This document shows positions 41,961-56,000 of a DNA stretch of 64,000 nt, piece by piece (the stretch's first letter is position 1; every line of letters starts with the position of its first letter). Below the pieces are notes generated by a model that saw only the letters and a list, made by a program, of their open reading frames with translations, ran no database searches and was not told where the DNA came from. This DNA comes from Persicaria tinctoria (Eukaryota; Streptophyta; Magnoliopsida; Caryophyllales; Polygonaceae): positions 17,197,001-17,261,000 of the forward strand of contig JBANSL010000019.1 in the NCBI GenBank assembly GCA_037127255.1, given 5' to 3'. The position numbers were made by a program, and so were the translations under genes.

Positions 41961-43046
41961 CGGTAAATACTACTCCGTAAAGTTACTTTAGCTACTGATT
42001 GTTCCTTTTTAAAAGCTTTTAATAGATACCATATATTTTGTTTCACTAAACATAAAATAATGATTTGTTTCCCATGGTCATGGCACCTATGTTTTCTCTT
42101 TTCATCACTAATATCAATATGTTTGAGGCTGCAACTCACATCAGAAATGCCTGTATCTTTAGTTATGAGTCATCCTGGTGTATTTGGGTTCAGATCACAA
42201 AATTTAGATTGTAGATTACCTGATCAATGATATTCAACATAAAATTTCATATTTGTTGGACATTCTCTGGTAAATATTGGTAGATCTACTTTATATAAAA
42301 TTTGACTAAAATCTTACACACTGGACTTTCCATTTTGACTTTTTTTCTAATTGATTTACTTGAGGTTTTATGTAATCTATCTATGGATTTTTTTCTTTGG
42401 GATTTCTTTTGGGTTGTAGTCTTTGTTGTCTTCCTTCGTAGTCTTCCATTTAGTTGAGGTTTTAAGTAATCTTTTATTGTCTTCCATATGTAGGTTGCAC
42501 ACTTTGGTTCATTATTCAACTTTTTATATTTACGATTTAATACGTATAGTATTTATTCTTAACCTATAAATGATATCTATCATACAAATTAATCCCTTTG
42601 TCTAAATCAAAATCTTTTGTCTCCAGGATTTGCGGACGAAGCCTAGAGCACCACTTTTGCCTTTTGTGAACACATATGTCGTCCTCGAAGAATATTATTG
42701 TATTAAACTTTTCAAACATTTGTTTAGATTGTTATTTTGTCATTCCTTATAATAACTACTTTATTTTCTTCTTTTTTTCCCTCGCAAACGCGCCATGCCG
42801 TGGGAATTCTACTAATAAAGTATAAATTTGAATTTTATTCCCTTATTAGTTATTATCATACCTCATACCTAAAAACAACGGAAGAAGCTAGAAGGATACC
42901 TTATACATAGGAAAAGGAGGGGACCCTTCTAAGCTTGTAACTACACAAACCATGTGAAAAGAATACATTATTATCCATGAATGAGAAGCAACATTCAAAC
43001 AAAAACTTATATATTGATGAAAGTAATATATAAATAATTTGCATAC
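41961..43046. other. Intergenic DNA without a recognised gene
   Basis: AT-rich; only short, low-quality ORFs are present. Confidence 0.5.
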
Positions 43047-43188
43047 CTTTGCGAGGTCAATCCTTGGTTCGTTTCGTTTCCATCTCTCGATGCATGCTTT
43101 CAAGTAGCTAGTCATCTCTTCCTCAAGCTTTTGATGCTTCGTACTATGGTCATGAGATTTTGCCACTCGCCTTTTATCTTTGCAAGCC
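43047..43188 (-). pseudogene. Isolated exon-like segment, family unknown
   Basis: On the minus strand an AG acceptor precedes 43188, and a good donor (AAAG/GTATGC) follows 43047. The 142-bp segment between them encodes a charged helix (KDKRRVAKSHDHSTKHQ, then KLEEEMTSYLKACIERW). No other exons of the same gene were recognised, so it may be a gene relic. I cannot name the family. Confidence 0.35.
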
Positions 43189-44044
43189 TAAGAATAGTTC
43201 TGATTGCCTCTCTTGCTTTTATCGCAAGCATAATCCTATAGTTTTACACGACCGATGAAACTAAATGCAAACGAACTCCCATCCTCAACAAAAAATTGTT
43301 CCTTATTCACTTAAATCCTTAGACCTGAACATGACCCAAAAATTTATTCTTATTTGATTTTGCCTTATGCAAGCTCAAATCCACTAACAGTGCAAATTTT
43401 CATGTAAACTCCAATTCCAAATAGGATACAACTTTGAATGTTTAACATATTTTTAGTTGAATTCAATCAAACACATTCGTTTCGTAAGTCCACTTTCTTT
43501 CCATCCCCAAATCCTTCAAACAAAACAAAATAAGGGTACATAGTCGAAATGGGAGAAAAGCAAGATGTGACATAGGGTTCTATGCCCAGAAGAAGAGAAC
43601 TGATAAAGAGAGAAATATTATGCCAAGTTTGGAAACAGATATGAGATAGCAAAAAGTGGTGGGGAAATTCATTTATTACTCATTCATTGTTGCGAGATGT
43701 ATATCAGATCTCATCAGGAAACCGAGCAAAGAAAGCACCCAATACTAACTCATGAGTATCAACTAATACACTTATAAACAAAGAACTCTGTTTTTTTTTT
43801 GTGAAACAAAGAAGTCTGCTTTGAATATGAGTCATAATCATATTAGCGGAGATGGCAATCCTTATTGTTGTTGTGAATTTTACTTTCAAATAAGTGACAT
43901 TCAACAACATTGATTTCAAAGAACAATGAGCCACCACGACACCACAAATCCTGACCTTTTGAATATCTCGATTAAACTAAACTCTACACTTTGATTATCA
44001 GACAATAGCTATAAAATAATCACTTTCCATGAATAAAACCAAAC
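43189..44044. other. Intergenic DNA
   Basis: No gene or repeat structure was recognised up to the CATTC target site of the copia element. Confidence 0.45.
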
Positions 44045-44174
44045 CATTCTGTTAGATCACAAGATTGATTGTAATGTCCTTCTTGAGGGTTTCCATTAAT
44101 TGATAAACATATATATAGGTTACAAAGGTATTGGGCCTTTGGCCCACTATACAATATAAGACCTATGTAATTTA

Positions 44175-44777
44175 TCAAACCCCCGCAGTCGAAAGTGGAG
44201 GGTCCCGTACAGTGAGACTGGACCGAAAATCAAGGAACAACTGTCGAGGTAAACCCTTGGTGAATATATCATCGTACTGATAGGAGGACGAGACATGTAG
44301 AACGCGGACATGTCCAATGGAAACCTTGTCCCGAACGAAGTGGAGATCGAGCTCAATGTGCTTCGTGCGTTGATGCTGGACTGGGTTGCTAGCCAGATAG
44401 ACGGCGAAGACGTTATCAGTGTAGACCAGAGTGGCCTTCTGAAGAGGGCAACAGAGCTCAAGAAGTAGATTGCGGAGCCAATAGCACTCGGAGACAACAT
44501 TGGCAACACCTCTGTACTCTGCCTCAACGCTTGAACGAGACACGACTGACTGACGCTTTGCTGACCACAACACAAGGGTGTCGTTGAGGAAAACACAGTA
44601 ACCAGACGTGGAGCGACGTGTGTCGGGACAACCACCCCAATTCGCATCAGTGTAAGCAACAAGGTCAAGCTTAGAGCAAGGAGTGATCGTGGTGCCTAGC
44701 TCGAGGGTGCCACTGATGTACCGAATGATCCGCTTCAAGACCTGAAAGCGGGGTTCCCTGGGTGCATGCATGAACAA
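44175..44777 (-). pseudogene. copia RNase H
   Basis: LKRIIRYISGTLELG, then YTDANWGGCPDTRRSTSG, VSRSSVEAEYRGVAN and LVYTDNVFAVYLASNP show the copia RNase H with all acidic positions. The end (HFVRDKVSIGHVRVLHV) is typical. The frame is separated from RT by a stop or shift at 44778-44828. Confidence 0.9.
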
Positions 44778-44828
44778 GCAGATCTACTGAACGGCGTAAC
44801 TAATATCAGGTCTGGTGAAGGTAAGATA

Positions 44829-45407
44829 CTACAGTGTACCAGCGAGGCTCCTGTACAACGTCGGATCATCAACCAAAGGAACAGAATGAGCACTGAGCTT
44901 GTTGAATGTATCGATAGGGGTGGCGACTGGCTTACAGTTACTCATCTTGGCCCGAGCAACAATCTCAGCAGCATACTTACTCTGGGAGAGAAAAAGCCCA
45001 GACACATGACGCTGAACAGCAACTCCCAAGAAGTAGGACAACGGACCCAGATCGGACATGGCGAACTCAGCACTCAACTGCGAAATAATAGACGTCTGAA
45101 TAGCATTAGAAGAAGCGGTGAGAATGATGTCGTCGACATATAGTAACAGAAAGGCCATGTCTGAGCCTCTACGATAGATAAACAGAGACATATCCGAGCG
45201 GCTGCCAACGAAGCCCAAACATAGCAGATGAGAAGCAAAGCACTGGAACCAAGCCCGCGGAGCCTGTTTCAGACCATAAAGAGAGCGCTTTAGCAGACAG
45301 GCGTGCTTGGGACGATCACCATCAGCAAACCCCGCGGCTGAAACATGTAGACTGACTCATTCAGATGGCCATGCAGAAAAGCGTTCTTGACATCTAACTG
45401 ATGGATG
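44829..45407 (-). pseudogene. copia reverse transcriptase, catalytic part
   Basis: LLLYVDDIILTASSN carries the catalytic YVDD, followed by LGPLSYFLGVAVQR and LFLSQSKYAAEIV. 45219-45407 holds the preceding RT block in other frames, including the conserved GLKQAPRAWFQ region in degraded form. Confidence 0.88.
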
Positions 45408-45409
45408 GC

Positions 45410-45853
45410 CTAGTTGCGCGACAATGCTAAACTCAACACCACTCGGATAGTGGCAGGCTTGACCACGGGGCTGAACGTCTCATCACAATCAATACCTGCT
45501 TGCTGAGATCGACCGTTGACCACAAGACGGGCTTTATAGTGCTCCAACGTCCCATCAGAGTGGAACTTGTGACAAAAGAGCCACATACAACGAATGACGT
45601 TCGCCTCAGGAGGGTGAGGGACCAGAACCCAAGTACCATTCCTTGTAAGGGCCCTGTATTCGTTGAGCATAGTCGCCTGCCAATTCGGGTCGAGGAGGGC
45701 TGTTTTGTGGGAGGTGAGAATGGGGGAAAGGGAGGTCGGGTTAGAGGCAGGGGGGATTGGAAGCCGGGAAGGACGGAAGGAGAGGTGGAGGCGACGGGGA
45801 AGGCTGCGGGCACTGCAAGCCCGCATCGGGTTGATTGGCTGCGGCCGCGGCAT
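45410..45853 (-). pseudogene. copia reverse transcriptase, N-terminal part
   Basis: [15 protein letters not shown], then [18 protein letters not shown] and [20 protein letters not shown] are the opening blocks of copia RT. Proline-rich linker sequence lies upstream to about 46160, including a (GGT)n microsatellite at 46060-46084. Confidence 0.88.
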
Positions 45854-45991
45854 GCTGCTGCGACCGTCGCCAGTAGCAAGGGTGGTGGGTGGATTTGGGG
45901 AAATTGATTGGCTGCAGCCGTGACATCACGTCTTGGGGTGTGGATGGCGGGGAGGATGTAGGGTAATGGAAGGCGGGGCGATGTGTGATGT

Positions 45992-47179
45992 TCATTGAGA
46001 TGATCTGACGGGGTCGGAAGACACCGGAGACGTTGCGGGTGTGTGGTCTGAAGGCAGGGGGTGGTGGTGGTGGTGGTGGTGGTGGAGAGGCAGAAGCACC
46101 AAGAGAGCTCTGGGGAAGAAGAAAGTGAGGAAAGGAAGACTCTGACTCAGACTGAGACACAGGAGGTGTGGGAGAGGGAGAGGAGGAGGAGAAAAGGGAA
46201 AACGGGACTCATCAAATATGACATGACGTGACACAATAAATTTATGGGTCTTGACATGGAGGCAAAGGTAACCGCGATGATCAGACGGATAGCCTAGGAA
46301 GACACACGGAGTGGAGCGCGGGTGAAGCTTGTGTGGGGCTGTGGATGACTGGTTTAGGAAACACAAGCACCCGAAGGTGCAAAGTTGATCATACCTAGAC
46401 ATGGTGTAATAAAGTGCCTGAGTTGGCGAGCGATGGTGTAGAGTAGTGGATGGGAGAATGTTTAGGAGATAGCATGTGGTGGATAAGGCGTGAGGCCAAT
46501 AGGGAAGGGGAATAGATGCGTGGAAGAGGAGAGAGCGCATCATGTTGATAATGGTTCTGATGATTCGTTCAGCCTTGTCATTCTGCTAAGAAGTATAGGG
46601 GCAAGACAAGCGATAGGAGATCCCATTTGTGGCAAAAAAAGAGTGAAAGTCTTTTTTGTCAAATTCACGGCCATTGTCACATTGGAAACATTTGATGGAT
46701 GTGTGAAACTGTGTTTTGATGTAGGCATGGAATTTGACAAAGATAGGAAACACTTGGGACTTGAAATGCAACAGGTAGACCCATAAGAAATGAGTGTAAT
46801 TATCAAGAAACAAGAGGTAGTACTTGTGACCCTCCTTGCTAGGCACATGAAAGGTCCAAATGTCACTATGAATGATATCAAAGGGAGCAAGGGTAGAGGT
46901 CAAAGACCGTTGGAACGGCAGTCTGACATGTTTGCCTAGTTGGCAGGAAGAGCATAAACTAGAGTGTGTGTCTTTAGTACAGGTGACAAGACTCTGGGAA
47001 CGGAGGACATTTAGAACGGCAGCACTTGGATGGCCCAAGCGTGCATGCCACAGGCTGGATGACGATGTCGAGAGGGCGACCGGGCACGACTGACTGGACG
47101 CAGAAGGTGGTGTGACAAAGTAGAGCTCCCCGGTGCTGTTACATCTCATGCGAGTAACCCCCGTAGTAAGATCGTGCAC
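45992..47179 (-). pseudogene. copia integrase, frame-broken
   Basis: 47179-46586 has the HHCC finger (WHARLGHPS to CSSCQLGKH), the first aspartate in HSDIWTFHVP and the second in CDNGREFDKK. After a break near 46560 the C-terminal part follows in another frame (LPYWPHALSTTCYLLNILPS, then GCLCFLNQS and VFLGYPSDHRGYLC). Confidence 0.88.
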
Positions 47180-47308
47180 AGAGAAACCATAGGGATCAAA
47201 CGCAAGGGAAACGTTGTTGTCAGTAGTGAACCGACGGACATAGATAAGGTTTTTGACAATCTTTGGAGCAATGAGGACATTGTTGAGGTGTAGTGGGTGG
47301 GTTGGGGT

Positions 47309-47728
47309 CTATAATTTTGTGTGGCCAATCCCCGAAGTAGCAAGACGACCACCATTTCCGACGATAATAGAGTGTGCAGGGCCTTTAAAGGAAATAGATG
47401 AGAGTTTACCTGAGGAGTTCGTCATGTGGGAGGTGGCACCAGTGTCCATGTACCAAGAAGAGTCGGAAGATGTCGGCTGCATAGAGGAGAAGGTGTGATG
47501 CCCATTAGGCGGAACATAGCCTTGATCAGACGATGTCAGATAGGCCTGAGGACCGGCATGTCGAGGGGAAGGAGAGCCGATGTGCATCCAATGAGGGTTG
47601 AAGCCAGGCACCGGGGACCATCGAGGGGCGGCGTTCCAAAGACGAAGGCCACCAGTCCACGTATGCCGCGGCCGGGGCATAGAGCGGCGACCGCTGCTGC
47701 TGGGGAAGCTAATGTCGGAGGAGAACAT
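47309..47728 (-). pseudogene. copia protease and the end of gag
   Basis: SSWYMDTGATSHMTNSSG is the copia aspartic protease active site. The preceding 90 residues are a low-complexity gag tail without a zinc knuckle. The frame starts right at the (TA)n microsatellite, so the gag core is lost. Confidence 0.8.
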
Positions 47729-47748
47729 TTTTTTTAATAAATAATTAA

Positions 47749-49715
<1,967 letters not shown>

Positions 49716-49752
<37 letters not shown>
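49716..49752. repeat. (TA)n microsatellite
   Basis: A run of TA on the right side of the nested element, mirroring the one at its left; it may be part of the original insertion target. Confidence 0.95.
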
Positions 49753-49754
<2 letters not shown>

Positions 49755-50198
49755 CTTAGGGCTAAAAACAGAAATACTATAAATATATGGGATATTTATG
49801 TAATTTCTATAGGAGAAATTGAAAGCTCTCTGCTTTCTTCCTCCTTGACCAACGTACAACGAAGAACAGAGGGCGGAAGTGACGAGCTCCTCGGGCCGAT
49901 GGCTCACGGCAAGCGGCGATTGGCGATCCTCAAGCAGATGTGGCCGACGACAACAAGGGCGGCAGACCGGAGGCGGGTGTGGTAGTCCGGCGGTTGTGGA
50001 CTGCGGCAATCGCGGGTGTGGTGGCAATCGCGGGTGTGGTGGTTCGTTAGGAAGAAAAGGTTGTGATACCATGTTAGATCACAAGATTGATTATAATGTC
50101 CACCTTGAGGGTTTCCATTTATTGATAAACATATATATAGGTTACATAGGTATTGGGCCTTTGGGCCCACTATAAGACCTATGTAATCTATCACATTC

Positions 50199-50823
50199 AA
50201 AACTCAATCTTTTAATTTGATGAAAAAACGGAAGAAACAAACCTACCTCGTTGATATCAAAGGCCAAAGCACCAAAATTTTCCCCTTGATTGCCTCCTCT
50301 CCCGCAACCGCCGCCAAGGTAGAGTAACAGCCTCCGGCATCACCAGTTGATCGACTCAACTGCCGACGGACACCTCCTCCGTCAACACCAGCCTCCATGT
50401 ACATAGGTTGTTTTGGCGACTTTTTAGAGAAGTTTGCTTTCTTCCAAATAAGGCTCTAACATCCAAACACCAACCGTCGCCGCCCACCATCAACTTCGAG
50501 ATATTGAAAGAAAGTGATTGAGAATAGGGGTGGATTGTGAGGAAAATAAGGGGTGGATTGTTGAGGGCTAGGGCCTTCATTTAAATTGAAAACAACAAAA
50601 ATTGGTACAAAACCGTCTCCGCAACCACCTACCTGCACACTTCGACCACGGCCTCCTCTCGCCCTTGCCGACCTCACTGCCCTCATCATCGGCGTAGTTG
50701 GCTTTGTCGGCACCCGCATCCCTCCCTCCCTCGAAGCGGGGCATCTTCGTTCAGATTTCTCAAACAAATAGGGCGGAGAATCTTCTTGCTTGGATCTTCC
50801 GGCAACCATGGGGAGGGTTGATT
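50199..50823. other. Spacer without a recognised gene
   Basis: C-rich patches at 50280-50480 and 50620-50770 give short ORFs on both strands but no family. This could be the end of a gene cut by the copia insertion; no support was found. Confidence 0.35.
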
Positions 50824-51434
50824 AAGCCATCTTCCAAGTAGGCTAAAAATTGGGTTTTGGCCTAATTTTAGGCCCACCCTAGGCCAAATTAAACCCAATT
50901 TGACCTTTTTGTTTTTGGCCTATTTTTTTTAAAAAAAGGCCAAATTTGGCTTACGCTTTTGGAAGGCTATATCCTACATTTTATTTATTTATTTTTAATT
51001 GTTTAATGCTTATATAAATCTATAAATAATACAATTATAAATCTAAATATTATATAATTATGATTTTTAATTAAAAATAAAAGTTATATTAATTTAAAGG
51101 TATTCAAGAGTTATTCAAGATGACTATAATATTTGACATATTTGAATTATCATTGGGTAAATAATATTTTTAGAAAATAACATTAATCTTTTTTAATTAT
51201 AGATTCATCAAAATTATAGTAATAAAAAATAAAGATAGGATCGAGTGGTGGAAATGAGATATGAAAGTTCATGATTACTTTAGTATTTATAGGAAGTTTA
51301 ACCTACCAAAATTGGCCTACGGGGGAACGAAAAAATCGTAAAATAGGCCAAAAGAGAATATTATATAGAATATTCTCTTTTGGTAGGCTATTTCTCCTGA
51401 CCATTATGGCTTATGAGGGAAGATGCCCTTAGGG
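50824..51434. mobile_element. MITE-like element, GGCATCTTCC ends
   Basis: The left end TTAAGCCATCTTCCAAGTAGGC and the right end GGCTTATGAGGGAAGATGCC are imperfect inverted copies. Both sides carry GGCCTA/TAGGCC words with AT-rich filler. A perfect 13-base stem with a 6-base loop lies at 51350-51381. Target duplications are not clear. Confidence 0.45.
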
Positions 51435-52021
51435 AAAATCGAGGAACTAAGAAGAGAGGGAGTACGGTTACAGTTGTGACTTGCGAGGAGAGGAGAATTT
51501 CATATGCGAAGAGGAGATGAGAGAGGGAAGGGGATTTGAGCAATTGAAAGAACGTGGGTGAAGAAAGTAGTTTCTTAGGATGCTCAAAGGGTTGACATGT
51601 GACTCAATTTTTTATGAAGATATTGCTTCTAAAATTATAAGTATAAAGGGCGGATAAGCAAGTATTCACCTAGTGTCTAATAGGGAATCTTTTCTAAATA
51701 AGGTTTATTTAAATTTATAAAATGTTAGTATAATTTAAAATGTTAAATGAAAGATCTTATTGTTGAATATTATATGGAAATTACTAAAATTTATTTCTCT
51801 AATAATTTTGTACAAATAATATTAATTATTAAAAAACGGTTTTTAAATTATTGTCTAATGGGTTTTTCAATTAGTTGCTAAAAATGGTTTTTAAAAAATT
51901 GTCTTTTGGGGAAGTTTTAGATTTAGCTACAATTATTAATTATTAAAAAAAATATTTTAAATACATGTGGCAAATTTTGATTGGTAGTGTAAAATTTAAA
52001 ACATACACTAGGTGTATGTGT
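51435..52021. other. AT-rich spacer
   Basis: No gene seen. Confidence 0.5.
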
Positions 52022-52304
52022 AAGACCATCTCCAACAGCTTTCCTAAAATTTTTCCAAAGTGGGGAAACAAAATACATATTTTCCTAATTATTTTTGCTT
52101 TAAATCCAACAGCTTCCTCATTTCGAAGATTTGGAGAATTATATAGCTTGGAGAATGCTGCAGATTTAGGGAATCCTCTCCATTTTTTCTGCTGCTTCTC
52201 TATTTTGGAGAATGTGATGGGGAATCTGTTGGATCAAAAAACCCCTTAAAATTCCCCAAAAACTCTAAAATCTCCAAAATGGAGAAACTGTTGGAGATGC
52301 TCTA
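52022..52304. mobile_element. hAT-like MITE (CATCTCCAACAG ends)
   Basis: AGACCATCTCCAACAG at the left and CTGTTGGAGATGCTCT at the right are inverted copies with one mismatch, the ends of a MITE family common in plants. The inside is AT-rich with CCAAA/TTTGG words and no gene. It lies about 700 bp upstream of the SRRM1-like gene. Confidence 0.75.
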
Positions 52305-52387
52305 ACACCTACAACAGCATCACGCACAAGTGCGCGCCCATCTACTAGTATATATATACACAATATTTTATAAATTTCGTGTATGAC

Positions 52388-52619
52388 AATCGAGTATCTA
52401 ATGGTATGGGAGATGCGACCCTTGCAAGAGGTCATAGTTCAAATCTCATTAGTTATGCACTTTGTGTAATTAGTGGGTGCTCAAACTTTTATTGGCTTGG
52501 ATGGACTTGCCCGGTGACTTGTCGCTTGGCTAACCGGTCCGTGTTCTTTATATAATAGGGCTCGGGTCGGTGGAAATGAGTCGACAACCTCGGAACCAAT
52601 CATTATAAAAAAAAAAAAC
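52388..52619 (+). repeat. tRNA-derived SINE, copy 2
   Basis: Same layout as the copy at 11343: a head with AATGGTATGGGAGATG and the B-box-like AGTTCAAATCTC, a body with AGTGGGTGCTCA and GTCGCTTGGCTAACC, then GAGTCGACAACCTCGGAACC and a poly(A). It is more degraded than copy 1 and lies about 200 bp upstream of the SRRM1-like 5' UTR. Confidence 0.82.
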
Positions 52620-52799
52620 AAACTAGTTCGCTTACTTAGCTGTGCGGGCAAATGCTTCACCGATGGGCGTGTTTCCAAGGCCCGAAGTCGGACGCGTCAA
52701 TGGGCCGTAAAGGTAAGGAAGCCCAAGACTCCATTTACTTCCATACATACACTGTAAGGCTAGTTTCGTAATTCAGATAATTAGGGCACACAAGCACAC

Positions 52800-53022
52800 A
52801 GTACTTTGTAGCTTCAACCACTTTCTTCTTCTATCTTCTTCCCTCTCTCTCGCACTCTCGCACTCTCCCTCGGCATCTGCCCCTCCCACAGCAACCACCA
52901 TCTGCGAATTCGATGGCGTAAATCTGAGGTTCATCCTCCCTCTCTTTCCCTACTGTTTGTTGCAATCTACAGTCTCTGGAGGAATTAAGCTCTGAGCAAG
53001 TCTCGCCAGAAACCCTAGAAAA
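52800..53022 (+). promoter_or_regulatory. 5' UTR of the SRRM1-like gene with a minimal upstream ORF
   Basis: CT-rich sequence (52825-52895) typical of plant 5' UTRs precedes the gene. An upstream ATG GCG TAA (52913-52921) gives a two-codon ORF before the main ATG at 53023. No convincing TATA box is seen. Confidence 0.5.
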
Positions 53023-56000
53023 ATGTCGGGCGGCTTTTTCCGGGTAATTGAAGCGTTTCTTCTTCTTCTTCTTCTTCTTCTTCGATTTGTTGTGTTACGA
53101 AGAAGAACCTGAATTCGATGGACTTAGTTGATTTGTGACCTAATTGACTGGTTTCGCTTTTGTTAGGGTACATCGGCCGAGCAAGACACTCGGTTCTCGA
53201 ATAAACAGGCCAAGTTGATGAAAACTCAGAAGTTCGCACCTGAGCTGGAGAATCTGGTTCGTTTCCATTGTAATTGAATGGCTTGTGATTGGTTTTAGGC
53301 GTTTAGAGAGCCTCTTATCTGAAAATGTCGATTACTTGTGTTGCTAGGTGGACATTACGAAGGTGAAGATGGATGTTGTCAAGCCTTGGATTGCTAAGCG
53401 TGTCACGGAGCTTCTTGGCTTCGAAGATGAAGTGCTCATCAACTTCATTTATGGCCTTCTAGAAGAAAAGGTATGTTTCTTGCTTTTCGATTGGTGATTG
53501 TCTGGGGTTAATATCAGATTTTGGTTCGTAGTAACTAGTTTAATCTTTGCAATGAATCAGTTGGGATTTCGGAAAGTAGGTTCAAGCAGCCATGAATCTC
53601 CGCAAATGAATAGACTATGCCCTAGGCTATTACCATTTCATCCATATTAGGCAGTGTTTCCGCCTTCGAACAATTGATTGCTGTTCTCGTGCTTTTAGCA
53701 CAAAGAAACTGTGAATTGCTGAGCTATTCTATGATTTCATTTTAATAGGTATAATTTTATATACTTGATGTATTCTTGGTCCAGGATATCAATGGAAAGA
53801 AGGTCCAGATTCAGCTGACAGGATTCATGGAGAAGCACACTGGCAAGTTTATGAAAGAGCTATGGACTCTCCTTCTTAGTGCTCAGCAGAATGCTAGTGG
53901 TGTTCCTCAACAGTTTCTAGATGCCAAGGAGGAGGAAACTCGGAAGAAGAAGGTCAGTCGATTCATGCTGCATGTTCTGGCATCTATCCATTTCCTTTTA
54001 TCAAATTATGCTTGCTTCTAAAGTTATTTCTATATTTGCAGGAGGAGCTGGAGCGGATAGGAAATGAAATGCAAAAGAGAAGAGATAAGGGAAGTCGGGA
54101 GTCTGAACAAGTTAAATCAAAGATGGTAACTAGTTTGTTACATGCCAAAGCTTGATTTTGGAAAGCTTGTTTTTTTGTTTTAACTTTCCTTCTGTGTTGC
54201 TTATGCCACTCAGCTTGCTTCTGCAATTATTTGGGTTCATATCCTTTACCTCGAACTACTGTAGGATGGTGAAGTTATTGATGATTCTACTACGGATCCA
54301 AATTCCAAGCATGTGCCATCACAGGATCCCAAAGTGTACTCTGATGACGAGAAAGAAGCGGGTGCGAGGAATGGATTCAGAGGAAGAAGCAGGTTAGGCA
54401 AAAGAAGATTCTTTTATCTAGCTTCATTTTCTGTGTCCAACTTGTTCCTGAAATGATCTTTAACATCCATCTGCTGGTTATTGATTCAGTTTTTCGCCTT
54501 AGTGGATGCTCATTTGCCAGTTTATTGATCATACTGCTGTAGTTTTTCTTGTGTATTCACCATGTTGGATGACTGAGCCGTAGGGGTTTGTAATCCGAAG
54601 TTTAATAAGGTGTTGAATTTTGTCGTCTGGTAACAATTTACTGGCATATAATAGGTTCCAATGCATTGTTCCAATGCAATTATATTAGCATATTTTAAAA
54701 AAGTTGCTTCATTGTGGAGGTTTCACTAGAATTATTACTAGTATTTACTTATGTAAATGCTACTCGCTGCTTTCAGACTCTCCTAGTTGTCAGAAGCTCT
54801 GCTGCTTAACTGGACTTGCAATTGACTCCCTCCGTTCTAAACTACAAGTTCTTTTACTTTTTTTGAACGGAGGTAGTAGTAATCTTTAATTACATTCTGT
54901 AATATGCTGTTTTGCTTGCCCTGAAGTTTTTTTTAACCTAAATATGGGTCTAGGGACTTTTGTTCTAGTTCTCAGAGAAGAAAACATAATCTGAATATAT
55001 GTTATGATGAAAGTTTATGTTCTGTTTCGGTTGCGCCCGAAGTTCTTATTGTTATTTTTTTTAATCTATAAGTCTTGTGGTCTAGGGACTTCTGTTCTAT
55101 ATACAATCAAAGGAAACACAGTCTGAATATTTTGTTGTGATGAAAGTTGGATGGGGAATATGTTATGTTTGTGTTTTCCTTCGTTTCTTTTATCATGTGG
55201 CTCCTCAGCCATGCCCTAAACAATGGAAATTTCTGATATAAGATAGGAATTAGGGAGTTTCATCCACACTTTGATTTTGTTTCCTGCTTAGTATTTCATA
55301 AACGTGTCATTCTCTAACAGGGTTTCCAGATCCCCCAAATTGGCTGATCGCCGTCTTTCTCCTATTCGGTAACTTTCTTGCAAGTTCTTTGACCATCTCT
55401 AGTCCATCTGTGAAATAAGTGTCAGTGGTGCTGACTGTATTTTTGTGATTCTTCTGTAACAGTTCTGCTTCAAGGTCAGCTAGCAAGTCATATTCAAATT
55501 CTAGAAGTTACTCAGAGTATGTTACTTTTTCAGGATTTACATCCAACATCCTTTTGATGTAATGGTTGCAATACTAAGTTGGGTTTTCCTTTTACCTGTA
55601 TTGATTCTTACCATAAGCATACTTTATTGACTTTCTTGTGGTTTTGTTTTTCCTTTCACTTGTTTGTTTTTGTTTTTGTCTTATCTTTTAACCTTGGTTT
55701 TACTCATGAATTCATTTAACTTGTCTGTATAATTTCCAGAGATAGGAACAGATCAAGGAATATGTCCAGATCCCCTCCATCGAGAGGGCATTCTATTTCT
55801 TCTGAGAGGAAGGAGCGCTCCCCACAGAGATCGCTTTCACCTGTCCGTCGGCGTTCTTCTGATCAATCATTGTCTCCAAGGCGAAGATCTCCTCCTAAAC
55901 GGAAGCCTACCTCACCCTCACGCTACAGATCACCTTCTCCTGCACGGCGTAGGGTAAGATCTCCAGTGCACCGCAGATCACGGTCTCCAGTTAGACGTAG

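Noticed and set aside
45500..45923. Plus-strand ORFs over the second copia element
   Set aside because: They are antisense to conserved RT blocks.
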